Below, in pieces: positions 34,446 through 43,500 of a stretch of DNA of 64,000 bases. Position 1 is the stretch's first letter; the number at the start of each line of letters is the position of its first letter. The stretch is from Kiritimatiellota bacterium B12222. Lineage in GTDB: Bacteria; Verrucomicrobiota; Kiritimatiellia; SS1-B-03-39; UBA6053. Location of the stretch: assembly GCA_029719485.1 (NCBI GenBank), contig CP120722.1:248001-312000 (forward strand). Reading direction: 5' to 3'. The notes under the pieces were generated by a model. The model was not told the DNA's origin. It searched no databases and worked only from the letters and a program-made list of their open reading frames with translations. A program made the position numbers and the translations under genes.

Positions 34446-35387
34446 CTATGGCTGACGAACTTTTTCTGCTGAATCCAGGCCACTCATAAGGTTTTGAGAA
34501 GTATTAAATTCTAGATTCCGATCTCCAGGCGTTGGATTGAAAGCATACGTAAATTCGATACGGGCCATTTCAACTGGAGAGATTTCTCTGTTTTTTTCTT
34601 CTACGAACTTACCTCCACCCATTAAAAATGATAACCCATTGTAGAATTTTGTATGACAGAATATGACTTTCCCGTCAGGAAGAGTTTTTTTTCTGGTTCG
34701 AAAGAAAAAAGAACCATCCTTCTCTTTATTTTCGTTCTGATATCCAAATTCTTCTCGAACATATTCATACTTATACCCCTTTTTAGGCGCAAAGTGAGGC
34801 ATCACCATCTTGCTCAAAGGATAAAAGCCTTCTTCGATAAAAAGCACTCCTTCTTCTTCTTGATTGAAAGACACCTCTAAACGCCCCCCCCATTCTCCAT
34901 TTTCATTCTGAAGCTCTATTGCTCGAAAAAAAATGTCTGGGTTTTTACCCTTTCCATCGGGATGGACCCAATCACCTACCTGAAAATCAAAGCCGTATGC
35001 AGGGCCGATTGATGGAAGTGTTCCAAAGTAGCGTTTAGCATAAAGTGGAATCGGTTTTATTTTCTTTCGAAGCGTTAATCTTTGATCTTGCTCTTCCGTC
35101 ATAGGCAATCGATCTTTTTCTGTCTGGTAGTATCCTTTTTTATTTATTCGGACCAGCATTCCTAATTTGGGCCGCCCTTGTGCCTGAAATTTTCCCTCTT
35201 CATCCGTAAGACCCTCATCACTCTTACTGTCCTCCGGCTGATACCCGTAAAACCAGACCACCACCTCGGCTCCTTCGATTGGGTTTCCGTCGTCGCCCAC
35301 CACATTGACGTTTACGGTCTTTAGTGGCTGACATGCCACTTGAGATGTCACACACAAACATAATAATAATTTCCAAAGGGGTCTCAT
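34446..35387 (-). CDS. Exported paralog B3 (candidate immunity-type protein)
   Basis: 313 residues. Signal LWKLLLCLCVTSQVAC, the shared B N-terminal domain with more substitutions than B1/B2/B4 (GKFQAQGRPKLGMLVRINKK), then a variable part: YGFDFQVGDWVHPDGKGKNP, GVLFIEEGFYPLSKMVMPHF, FFFRTRKKTL, FLMGGGKFVEEKNREIS. End YAFNPTPGDRNLEFNTSQNL. The variable part is closest to B4. It is preceded by a short partner tail (P5) and followed by the IS3 remnant. Confidence 0.82.
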   Translation of the reverse strand: MRPLWKLLLCLCVTSQVACQPLKTVNVNVVGDDGNPIEGAEVVVWFYGYQPEDSKSDEGLTDEEGKFQAQGRPKLGMLVRINKKGYYQTEKDRLPMTEEQDQRLTLRKKIKPIPLYAKRYFGTLPSIGPAYGFDFQVGDWVHPDGKGKNPDIFFRAIELQNENGEWGGRLEVSFNQEEEGVLFIEEGFYPLSKMVMPHFAPKKGYKYEYVREEFGYQNENKEKDGSFFFRTRKKTLPDGKVIFCHTKFYNGLSFLMGGGKFVEEKNREISPVEMARIEFTYAFNPTPGDRNLEFNTSQNLMSGLDSAEKVRQP

Positions 35388-35391
35388 ATTT

Positions 35392-35438
35392 TACTCCTGG
35401 TTATCTTCAGCCAGTTCAATTATTTCTTGGTAGAGGGT
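35392..35438 (-). pseudogene. Partner remnant P5 (about 45 bases)
   Basis: Minus-strand frame PLYQEIIELAEDNQE then TAA, ending 4 bases before the B3 start. Upstream sequence (GAATGGGTCACAG) is unrelated, so only the last 15 codons remain. Confidence 0.6.
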
Positions 35439-35517
35439 GAATGGGTCACAGTTTGTATTTGTTAGCGACTCACTCAGTATATCAAACCAACATACAAAAG
35501 TAATTTCCATATCGGCT

Positions 35518-36465
35518 TCATGGCTGGCTCTCCCGCTCCCCATATTTCAGGCCTTTGATCAAGTTACTTGAGGGATCAAATTCCAGATTTCTATCATTCC
35601 GTTGAGGGTTAAAATAATAGACGAAATCGATGGCTCCATATTCTTTAGGATATTTACTTCTGGAGGGTTCTTCTAAAAATTGCCCCCCGCCCATGGAGAA
35701 TTTTATTCCATCTAAGAACTTTGTGTAATGGTATGTGAACTCTCCATTGGACTCTTCATTTACTCTGGTTCTAAAGAAATATGAAGTATTTCGTGGTTTA
35801 TTTACGTTTTGATATCCGTATTCTATGCGCTTGATATTTTGTTTATATGCTTCAGATGGAGCAAGATTAGGCATTTTCATTTTACTTAAAGGAAGATAGC
35901 CGTTGCTCGAATCAATTACAAAAACTCCTTCATTCTCACTCAAAAATGTAACTTCAAGTTTTCCTCCAAATTTCCCTTCTTCATTTTTGACTATCATAAC
36001 TTTAAACAACAAGTCGGTATGCATTCCCTTTCCAAAAGGTTTCACCCAATCACCATTTTTTAAATCATATCCATAAAATTCTCCAATTCCAGGTACTTTT
36101 TCACGAACTTTTCGTACAATTAACGGAATCGGATTTAACGTCTCCCTCAAAACTAGAGTCAGATTCTGATCTTCGGTCATTGGAAGTCGGTCTTTCTCTG
36201 TCTGATAATAGCCGTCTTTGTTCACACGCGCTAACATTCCTAACAGAGGTCTACCCTGAGCATGAAAGTTCCCCTCTTCGTTCGTAAGTCCCTCATCACT
36301 CTTGCTATCCTCCGGCTGATACCCGTAAAACCAGACCACCACCTCGGCTCCTTCGATTGGGTTTCCGTCGTCGCCCACCACATTGACGTTTATGGTCTTT
36401 AGTGGCTGACATGCCACTTGAGATGTTAGACATAAACTGAATATTAGTTTCCAAAGGTATCTCAT
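35518..36465 (-). CDS. Exported paralog B4 (candidate immunity-type protein)
   Basis: 315 residues. N-terminal 115 residues almost the same as B2. The variable part contains YGYDLKNGDWVKPFGKGMHT, VFVIDSSNGYLPLSKMKMPN, YFFRTRVNEE, FSMGGGQFLEEPSRSKYPKE. End YYFNPQRNDRNLEFDPSSNL. B3 and B4 share the GGG(K/Q)F insertion near the end. A near-identical downstream stretch (AATTTCCATATCGGCTTCAT) lies past the ends of B2 and B4, showing that whole units, not only genes, were duplicated. Confidence 0.82.
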   Translation of the reverse strand: MRYLWKLIFSLCLTSQVACQPLKTINVNVVGDDGNPIEGAEVVVWFYGYQPEDSKSDEGLTNEEGNFHAQGRPLLGMLARVNKDGYYQTEKDRLPMTEDQNLTLVLRETLNPIPLIVRKVREKVPGIGEFYGYDLKNGDWVKPFGKGMHTDLLFKVMIVKNEEGKFGGKLEVTFLSENEGVFVIDSSNGYLPLSKMKMPNLAPSEAYKQNIKRIEYGYQNVNKPRNTSYFFRTRVNEESNGEFTYHYTKFLDGIKFSMGGGQFLEEPSRSKYPKEYGAIDFVYYFNPQRNDRNLEFDPSSNLIKGLKYGERESQP

Positions 36466-36468
36466 AGT

Positions 36469-36807
36469 TTACTCCTGGTTGTCTTCAGCAAGTTCAATTA
36501 TTTTTGGGTAGAGGGGATGCACAAATTGAATCGAAACATCTTTAAAGTCACTATGCAACCAGTCGTGTCGCCGATCCTGAAATTTTGGCGGCCAGTAAGT
36601 ATGAGCCTCTACGGATTTCATTTCAGTTTGCATGTTAAAATTGCGCTTTTCATTATTATTTTCTGTTCTTAATTTCGGAGCCTCATTCACCGCAAACGCA
36701 AAGGACTGGGCGGGGATTCCGGTGGCCAGAAGCGTATAGCGATCATGGAGACTTCGGCCCACAGCCGGACCCAATTCTGGATCATAAATTTCTGAGAATA
36801 ATTCACC
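36469..36807 (-). pseudogene. Partner remnant P6 with internal deletion
   Basis: Open about 110 codons: GELFSEIYDPELGPAVGRSL, HDRYTLLATGIPAQSFAFAV, RRHDWLHSDFKDVSIQFVHP, IIELAEDNQE. Compared with P4, GELFS is joined directly to EIYDPELGP, removing about 75 residues. The segment GGTGAATTATTCTC is shared with P4 (34085-34098), so the deletion is inside a once longer copy. The TAA lies 3 bases before the B4 ATG. Confidence 0.7.
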
Positions 36808-36904
36808 TTACGTATTGCAAATCTGCTAATTTGAGTTCGAGACAGTTGCGTAAGCAAGTCGAGCGTGATTCTATCATTGTCGTCTGAGTGGAACACTTCC
36901 CTAA

Positions 36905-36990
36905 GGAAACGCCAGATGGGTGGCCAGTATCGAGGCGTGAAACTCGTAGTCTTCGGGTGAGGTCATTTCCGCCGTCTTTTTTCGGTAGCA
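36905..36990 (-). pseudogene. Short internal partner fragment after A3
   Basis: Directly after the A3 stop the minus strand reads MTSPEDYEFHASILATHLAF then a stop. This is the same stretch that opens remnant P7 (MTSPEDYEFHASVLATFIPS), so a unit boundary was copied together with its flank. Confidence 0.6.
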
Positions 36991-38004
36991 TCACCGCTTT
37001 TTCACACTTTGCAGATCGGCATTGGGGACCAGACTCTCACCATTCCATTCGAGTGAACGTAAATTATCCGGTGACAGGTAATAAATAAAGGAGATCCAAG
37101 GTTTTTTATCTCCTCGGGTCGAATACTTGACTGTGCCTATCATTTTTCCATATTGCCCTTCCAATTCGCCTTGTTCATTTTTTTGGCTTCGGATTCGAAA
37201 CCAACACCCTTCAATAGCTTCTATTTTCGAAAGAGGTGGGTCGCTGATTGGAAAAAACTTTGCACCTTTTTTCCGAACCCCCACCTCTCTCGTATATCGC
37301 CCGATATATCCTTCAACAGGTGCCCACCCACCCAGATGCAACTTACTACCGGGAACATCGGAGTCCTCCACGTGAATCAGACCATCATCAGGGTTCGAAA
37401 ATGTCCAAATAATTTCAGAGAAATATGCAGGAGGTTCCTCGCCAGCTTTTCTATTGATCTGAAAGATAAAATCAGAAGTAACGCCTTTTCCATGCGGAGT
37501 CACCCAATCCCCTTTCTCCAAATCAAATCCATAAGGTTTCCCCAGACCCGGGGCCTCCACATTTGCTAGCCGATGAACAAACAACGACCGGGGATTTTTT
37601 TTCTTGCGTAGCACAATCGTAAACTCTTTTTGGTAATGACCATTAGGACTGCCGTCCGTTTCTCCGTCAATACGGTCTTTTTGAGTAAAGTTATACCTAA
37701 ACCCTGTAAGCCAATACCCCTCTTTTTTCGCACGGATTCCAATGCTTTTATAGGACTTATATTTGATCGTTACTTCCTCCTCTCCATCGAATTCTCTCTT
37801 GAATACTTTTGTCCGGTCTCCGGATACCTGTCGTTGTAATCCTGTATGAGTGAAATACAATTCTAGCTTTGCACCGGGTAGCGGATTCCCATCCACATCT
37901 ACAACTTCAAGATGTACTGTAAGGTTATCTTTAAAAAGGTCTAAATTTATCGCAAGACAAGGAGGAATAACGACTATGCTAAATATAAAATACAGGATCT
38001 TCAT
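36991..38004 (-). CDS. Exported paralog A3 (candidate immunity-type protein)
   Basis: 337 residues. Signal peptide about 1-18 (ILYFIFSIVVIPPCLA). The N-terminal domain LTVHLEVVDVDGNPLPGAKL to DGSPNGHYQKEF is nearly identical to A4. The remainder (ANVEAPGLGKPYGFDLEKGD, WVTPHGKGVTSDFIFQI, WFRIRSQKNEQGELEGQYGK) is closer to A1. End FIYYLSPDNLRSLEWNGESL. Start overlaps the P7 stop (ATGA-like junction). Confidence 0.82.
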   Translation of the reverse strand: MKILYFIFSIVVIPPCLAINLDLFKDNLTVHLEVVDVDGNPLPGAKLELYFTHTGLQRQVSGDRTKVFKREFDGEEEVTIKYKSYKSIGIRAKKEGYWLTGFRYNFTQKDRIDGETDGSPNGHYQKEFTIVLRKKKNPRSLFVHRLANVEAPGLGKPYGFDLEKGDWVTPHGKGVTSDFIFQINRKAGEEPPAYFSEIIWTFSNPDDGLIHVEDSDVPGSKLHLGGWAPVEGYIGRYTREVGVRKKGAKFFPISDPPLSKIEAIEGCWFRIRSQKNEQGELEGQYGKMIGTVKYSTRGDKKPWISFIYYLSPDNLRSLEWNGESLVPNADLQSVKKR

Positions 38005-38312
38005 CTTAAACCTCCACGGGTAATAAATCTCTCATAAAGTTTCCAAACGTAAGGCATGGCTACTTTTTTGAAATCTCCATGATACCAGTATTCATCGCTT
38101 TTATAGTCACTCATTTTATACCATCCCTCATTATCAAATTCATGTTGCATTTCAAAAACCCTTTGTGAGTCACCCGAAGAATCGGAGAAGCCGAGTGGAT
38201 CTTTTTCACCTCCCACCGCCAACTGCTTAGATGGGATAAAGGTGGCCAGTACGGATGCGTGAAACTCGTAGTCTTCGGGTGAGGTCATTTCCGCCGTCTT
38301 TTATCAGCAGCA
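38001..38312 (-). pseudogene. Partner remnant P7 (about 95 codons)
   Basis: MTSPEDYEFHASVLATFIPS, KQLAVGGEKDPLGFSDSSGD, SQRVFEMQHEFDNEGWYKMS, DEYWYHGDFKKVAMPYVWKL and YERFITRGGLR. The Met is probably not a real start but an internal residue. FHASVLATFIPSKQ aligns with DRYTLLATGIPAQS of P4, tying the A and B partners into one family. Confidence 0.68.
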
Positions 38313-39323
38313 TCACCGCTTTTTCACACTTTGCAGATTGGCATTGGGGACCAGACTCTCTCCATTCCATTCAAGTAAACGGGATTGATTCGGAGAGAAA
38401 TAGTAGGTGAAGTAAAATGCTCCCCCCAATTCATCTACTAGGAATGTAATGGGGCCATTAATTTTTCCGTATCTGGATTTTATTTCACCGTTTTCAGGGT
38501 TCTTTTCTGTTCGAGTTCTAAACCAGTAGCCCTCCACATTTTCCAACTCTTCTTTTGAGGGTCGCTGAAATACCCAGAATTTCCACCCTCGCTTTTCAAC
38601 CCCTTTGGTATAATTCAATTCAGGAACATATCCATTTTCGGGCGCAACTGCCCCCAAAAGCAGCTTGCTTTCGCTACCAGGTTCTTTGTTGATGATAATC
38701 AGGCCATCCTCTGGTTGTGGGAAGGTCATTTCCAGTCGATGGGAGTACGCTTTCCCTTCTTTCTTATCCTGATGCAACGTAAAGATCAGATCGGTTGTTT
38801 TACCGGTTCCAAAAGGTTCGACGAGGTCCCCTACTTCAAAGTCATATCCCATGGGAGTATTAAAGGTTCGGGTGGCGTGATACTTAGACTTATGAACAAA
38901 CATGGGCCGGGGATTTTCTTTCTTGCGTAGAACGATCGTAAACTCTTTTTGGTAATGTCCATTCGGACTGCCGTCCGTTTCCCTGTCAGTACGGTCTTTT
39001 TGAGTAAAGTTATATCTCATAAAAGATGGCCAATACTCCTCTTTTTTCGCACGGATTCCAATGCTTTTATAGGACTTATATTTGATCGTTACTTTCTCCT
39101 CTCCATCGAATTCTCTCTTGAATACTTTTGTCCGGTCCCCGGATACCTGTCGTTGTAATCCTGTATGAGTGAAATACAATTCTAGCTTTGCACCGGGTAT
39201 CGGATTCCCATCCACATCTACAACTTCAAGATGTACTGTGAGGTTATCTTTTAAAAGGTCTAAATTTATCGCAAGACAAGGAGGAATAACTACTATACTA
39301 AATATAAAATACAGGATCTTCAT
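38313..39323 (-). CDS. Exported paralog A4, mosaic of A3 head and A2 tail
   Basis: 336 residues. Residues 1 to about 135 match A3 almost exactly (same signal peptide, VVDVDGNPIPGAKLELYFTH, SKSIGIRAKKE-like region). From RKKENPRPMFVHKSKYHATR onward it matches A2 almost exactly (GYDFEVGDLVEPFGTGKTTD, GWKFWVFQRPSKEELENVEG). The switch falls at the SPNGHY...RKKENPR motif. This is direct evidence of recombination between array members. Start overlaps remnant P8. Confidence 0.85.
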   Translation of the reverse strand: MKILYFIFSIVVIPPCLAINLDLLKDNLTVHLEVVDVDGNPIPGAKLELYFTHTGLQRQVSGDRTKVFKREFDGEEKVTIKYKSYKSIGIRAKKEEYWPSFMRYNFTQKDRTDRETDGSPNGHYQKEFTIVLRKKENPRPMFVHKSKYHATRTFNTPMGYDFEVGDLVEPFGTGKTTDLIFTLHQDKKEGKAYSHRLEMTFPQPEDGLIIINKEPGSESKLLLGAVAPENGYVPELNYTKGVEKRGWKFWVFQRPSKEELENVEGYWFRTRTEKNPENGEIKSRYGKINGPITFLVDELGGAFYFTYYFSPNQSRLLEWNGESLVPNANLQSVKKR

Positions 39324-39600
39324 CTTAAACCTCCACGGGTAATAAATTTTTCATACAGCTTCCAAACATAAGGCATAGCTGCATTTTTGAAACCTCCATG
39401 ATCCCAATGACCAATTTGAGGATTTATATATTTATCCATATCATAGCATCCCTCAGTATCAAATTCATGTTGCTTTTCATCTTGTTCAAATCCTTCAATC
39501 TGATCATTTGGGAGCCCCCGCCCCCCCCATCCCAAACTATTTTGAAGGAATGGAAGTTGCCAGTACGGGTTCGATGAAAGGACATGTGGGGATCGCAGAC
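39320..39600 (-). pseudogene. Partner remnant P8
   Basis: The frame ending at the A4 start reads QIEGFEQDEKQHEFDTEGCY, DMDKYINPQIGHWDHGGFKN, AAMPYVWKLYEKFITRGGLR. Farther upstream a shifted frame keeps EPVLATSIPSK and then a stop. A run of C residues (39529-39536) marks one frameshift. Beyond about 39600 the GC-rich element begins. Confidence 0.62.
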
Positions 39601-39655
39601 AGCGTAACAGACATAGTCCCTGAGCTTGTAGAAGGACTATAGGAAGGGGGAAGGC

Positions 39656-39990
39656 CAAAGGGGACCATCCGACGCCGGGCTTGCCTGCCGGAGGCATGGC
39701 ACGGGGGCTGCGGCGGATGCTGGAGGGGCGGTCCCCTGTAGGGGTGGGAGCGATACAGAAGTGGATGTTATGCGATGTCGCCGCCCGACCGGAAGGAGCC
39801 TGCGACTGAGGACGGTACCAGCGGCTACGTGTGAAACAAACGCATAACATCTCTTCGGTATTTCTCTGGGGTGGGAAGCTGGGGCGTGACAGGTGGTGAG
39901 CTTGGGGGCGAAAGCGGGTTTTGGTGACAGGTTAGCGACGAAGGAGCGGTCTGTCCCTGAACCTGCGGGGTTCGGGGGGGGGGGCTTCAT
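39656..39990. repeat. GC-rich structured element, copy 2
   Basis: Shares its block order with 26645-27090: AGGGGACC...GGTCCCCT arms, CATCCG...CGGATG inside them, TTATGCGATGTCGCCGCCC, GGTACCAGCGGCTAC, GCATAACATCTCTTCGGTAT and GGGTGGGAAGC. The copies bracket the paralog array, one at each end. It ends in a run of G residues near 39975. No credible gene within. Confidence 0.75.
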
Positions 39991-40010
39991 GAACATTCAA
40001 AGGATGAAAA

Positions 40011-40511
40011 TTATTCTGACTGAAGAGGATGATCCTGTGAAACAAGTTCTTTAAGATAACCTTCATCGGAAAATTCTTCATCAAGAGATGATCGATCATA
40101 CGTATGTAACACCCATTTATCATCACCCAAATATGTGAATTTCAGATAGCGAATATTCTTAGCACTTTTCACCAGTTCGGATGTATCAAAGTAGGTTGTG
40201 TTCGCTGGTATCTCTTTGCCCTTTGAAAACTCAATCCATTCAAGTTTAATTTCTTCACCAACAGAAAAAGTTGCAAAGCCCATATGTTTAAACACTCCAG
40301 GCATTAGAACCCCCGCACGATGGTCCTGGTCGCCAAGAACCAACTCCTCGACCCAAATTTCATCTTCCGATGCGTTTACCTGTCTAATTTCACCACTAGC
40401 CTGTACTATATTTTCACCATTGAATTTATCTTTATCATTTGGTGACCAACACCCTCCGATGAAAAATATGCTTATAAGTATAACCGCAAACAGAAATAAT
40501 ATTTTATTCAT
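40011..40511 (-). CDS. Lipoprotein, candidate immunity protein of the Rhs-DUF2235 protein
   Basis: 166 residues. Signal with a clear lipobox: MNKILFLFAVILISIFFIGG followed by Cys21, so a lipid-anchored envelope protein. Soluble part (EIRQVNASEDEIWVEELVLG, TYFDTSELVKSAKNIRYLKF) is not recognised. Its start overlaps the end of the Rhs gene by 8 bases, so translation is coupled. Known phospholipase effectors of the Tle1/DUF2235 type are neutralised by envelope-located immunity proteins encoded next to them, which this gene fits in place and form. Role inferred. Confidence 0.65.
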   Translation of the reverse strand: MNKILFLFAVILISIFFIGGCWSPNDKDKFNGENIVQASGEIRQVNASEDEIWVEELVLGDQDHRAGVLMPGVFKHMGFATFSVGEEIKLEWIEFSKGKEIPANTTYFDTSELVKSAKNIRYLKFTYLGDDKWVLHTYDRSSLDEEFSDEGYLKELVSQDHPLQSE

Positions 40512-43500
40512 AGTCGTTGTGCCTTTTAATCGAATTTAGCGGGTCAGAGGTAAACCAATATATACTTGGATGCAGTAACATTCCTTTAGGCAAGGGTCTT
40601 TTCTCATTATCATTAAATAACCAGCTTGCATTTCCAGTCGGGCTTGCATCATTGGTAAAATTACCGGACCTCAATTTCATGAATTCCTTAATTTGATTTT
40701 TGTAAATATCAGATCTTTGAAACTTCAAGTAATTGAAGATATTCAAATCACTTTGAATCGAATGCTCAATGACAAAATTCAACGTGGTAAACTCGAAAAT
40801 ATTTCCTCCATACCCACCGCCAACATCCGAATGTACCCCGCGAAAGCCTACCTGTAATGCTCTGTCGCCAAAGTCTGTAACCGCAAACTCTTTTCTGCGC
40901 TCATCAATTGAAACAAGATGTAGGGGCTTGATGGCAAAGCTCATTTTTCCCGGCAAGAGATAATTTGTATCACTTGCAGTCCTGGCATATGTATTTGGCT
41001 GCTTGAACCCCAAAGTAAGACCCATCCCCAACGCATCTATGGTATTTCCAACCGCATGCTTACTAACCGAATAATCCGTAGGAACCTGATCAAAAAGGGC
41101 TACATATCGTATGTTCGCATTGCTGAAGAGTTCATCACCATCATCGATTCTGCTTTGAATCGCATGGAGAAAACGGGTTGCGGTCGCTGAACCTCTACTG
41201 AAACCAAAAACATCAACATTAAAATCTCCTCCTTTCAATTGAGATTTCAAATTCTCCATCATAAAATTCACTCGGTCATCGATGCTTGCCCCTGAGGCTC
41301 CTTCATACCCCTTTGCAACCCCTCCTGTAACTTTATTATATGGTGTGCCATCCGCATGAAAACCCGTGCCAAGACCGTAAGCGTAAAAAGCTTTACCTCC
41401 CGTATATATATCAAATAACCTTCGAACATTCGTGTTGCTCGCTGGTGTGTTGCCTGTGCCATCAAAAAAGTAACCTGCCAACCCGAGTACATCAATCCCA
41501 TTGATCGGATCATTGTTGCAATACGCAAACAGATTCAGTCCTCCAGCTTCCCCAATCGGGTCACTGGAAATCCATTGTTTACTTCGGGGATGATAATGGC
41601 GATATCCGAAGTAGTAGGTGCCTGTCTCTTCGTCAAGGTATGCACCAGCAAAACGGAAAGGATTTTGGCCAACGCGGCTCCCGTAGGCATAAGTGGTTTC
41701 ACCAAAGGAACTGTAGCCATAGCGGGCTACTACATTGCCGGTGGTAACATCCACAAGTCCGATCACATCCAGGCGGTGGTTATAAACCGGGGCACTGAGT
41801 TGAGCGGTGCCAACTTTAGGTTGATGAATAATAAGTGCAAGCTGCCCAGTCGCACCGATGCCGGGTTCGCTTGTTCCCCCGGGACCGGGGCCGTAGATGT
41901 AGGTGTTCCGATATTTTAGATTACCCCCACCGTCTAAAACTTCCTCCACTACCGGCTGCCAGCCGTGGTAGACGAAGCGGTGACTTTCCTGGAGGGCACC
42001 GTTTTTATACACGCGCTTCTCCACCCTGCGCTGTGCGCCATCGTAAACATTGTCTATCCTAACATTACTGATGAGATTGGTGGTGGACATCAGTTGATTG
42101 GCCCCGTTCCAGCGGTATCCGTTTACACCATCTACTTTTCTACGACGCACATTCACATCAAACTGAAAGTTCTCCTCTGCAGGCAACACCGTTGCGGTAC
42201 CAGCCCTCTCAGAAACCGCCTGTCCGCCTTCATACTGTGCCCCTTGCAGGGTTCCCACCACGCTCCAGGGGACTTCCAAGGTCTGATTAAGGGTGTCCGG
42301 GTCGGTAAAGGAAAGGGTTTTTGCAAAGCTGACCACGTTGGTGTAGGTGGCGATTGGCATTCTATCTACTGTGACCTGCACCACAGCATTGGAATTCATA
42401 GTTCCACTTAAGGTGAAGCTACGCTTATTTTGTTGCATGGAGCTCGCGCCACTATGCGTGAGGTCGGGGGTGGCATTAAAAACATGAACAACAGCTCCCT
42501 GTTGATCCAATTGCTCGAGTTGGGTAAACTCCCCTTTGTCATTAAAAGCATATTGATATTGTTCATCATTCTGCAGCGCACCGGTATCCTCATCGTATGC
42601 ATAGGTGGTCGTACCGGAGAATGTCTGAAGATCTTTTTTTCTACCTGAGGGGTAAAAAGTCCATTTTTGATCAAAAACGGACCCAGATGCATCTATCGCA
42701 TTCCAATGCCCATTTGCATCAAATTCAGCATTTTCCAAACGCTGGCGTTGGTAGATAAATTTACTGACCCCACCATAAGAATAGACTATGCTATCTGCAC
42801 TGCCAGTTACTCCGCTGTATTGAATCTGCACACTTCCTCCGGTAAAATTGGGGATGTTACTAATGGTGAGGGTGTCCACGCTGTCGCTGACATTGTGATA
42901 GGTACTCTGCACTTTCACCACGGTACTACCATCTTTTTTTAAAGTGAATTCATCGAGCCTTCCCCGGTTGTCGAGTGTGGGCTCATACCCGAAGCCAGAG
43001 AGAAGACCTGAAACCCAGTTGACGGATTGTATACTCCAGTTAGTATTATCATATACCATGTTATAGATACCCGAAGAGTCCTCGATCTGTTTTTTGCGAC
43101 CGACTTCATCAATGACTTTAATTTCAAACTGTTGGATGCCATCGACAACCCATTTAACAAGTTTACCAAAGACGGGGTCATAGTCCCAACTCTGGACCAA
43201 ACCACTTCCTTCGTGAATTTCAGAAGTTTTTTGGCCTGAAATGTTATATTCAGAGGTAATCACTTCCCCTCCGGGAAGGGTTTCGGAATATTTAAGCCCC
43301 GCAGGATTCCAGATGGAAACGGTTTTCCCATCCTCATCTCCATCACGACGTATAATGGTGGTCACTGTTCCGTTCGCATTCCATGTTTCTCTGAGGTCAA
43401 AATCCAAAATGCTTCCACCACCCACATCTATTTTTTGTTCCTCAGGTTTGAGGCTTAATACAGGACCAGGTTCAGGATTTTTCCCATCGTATGAAACACC

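Noticed and set aside
31609..36465. B paralogs as typical lipoproteins
   Set aside because: The signal ends in QVAC; Gln at -3 departs from the lipobox, so lipidation is possible but not claimed.
39600..39850. N-terminal half of a frame leading into partner remnant P8
   Set aside because: It reads through the GC-rich element; only the last about 70 residues match the partner family.
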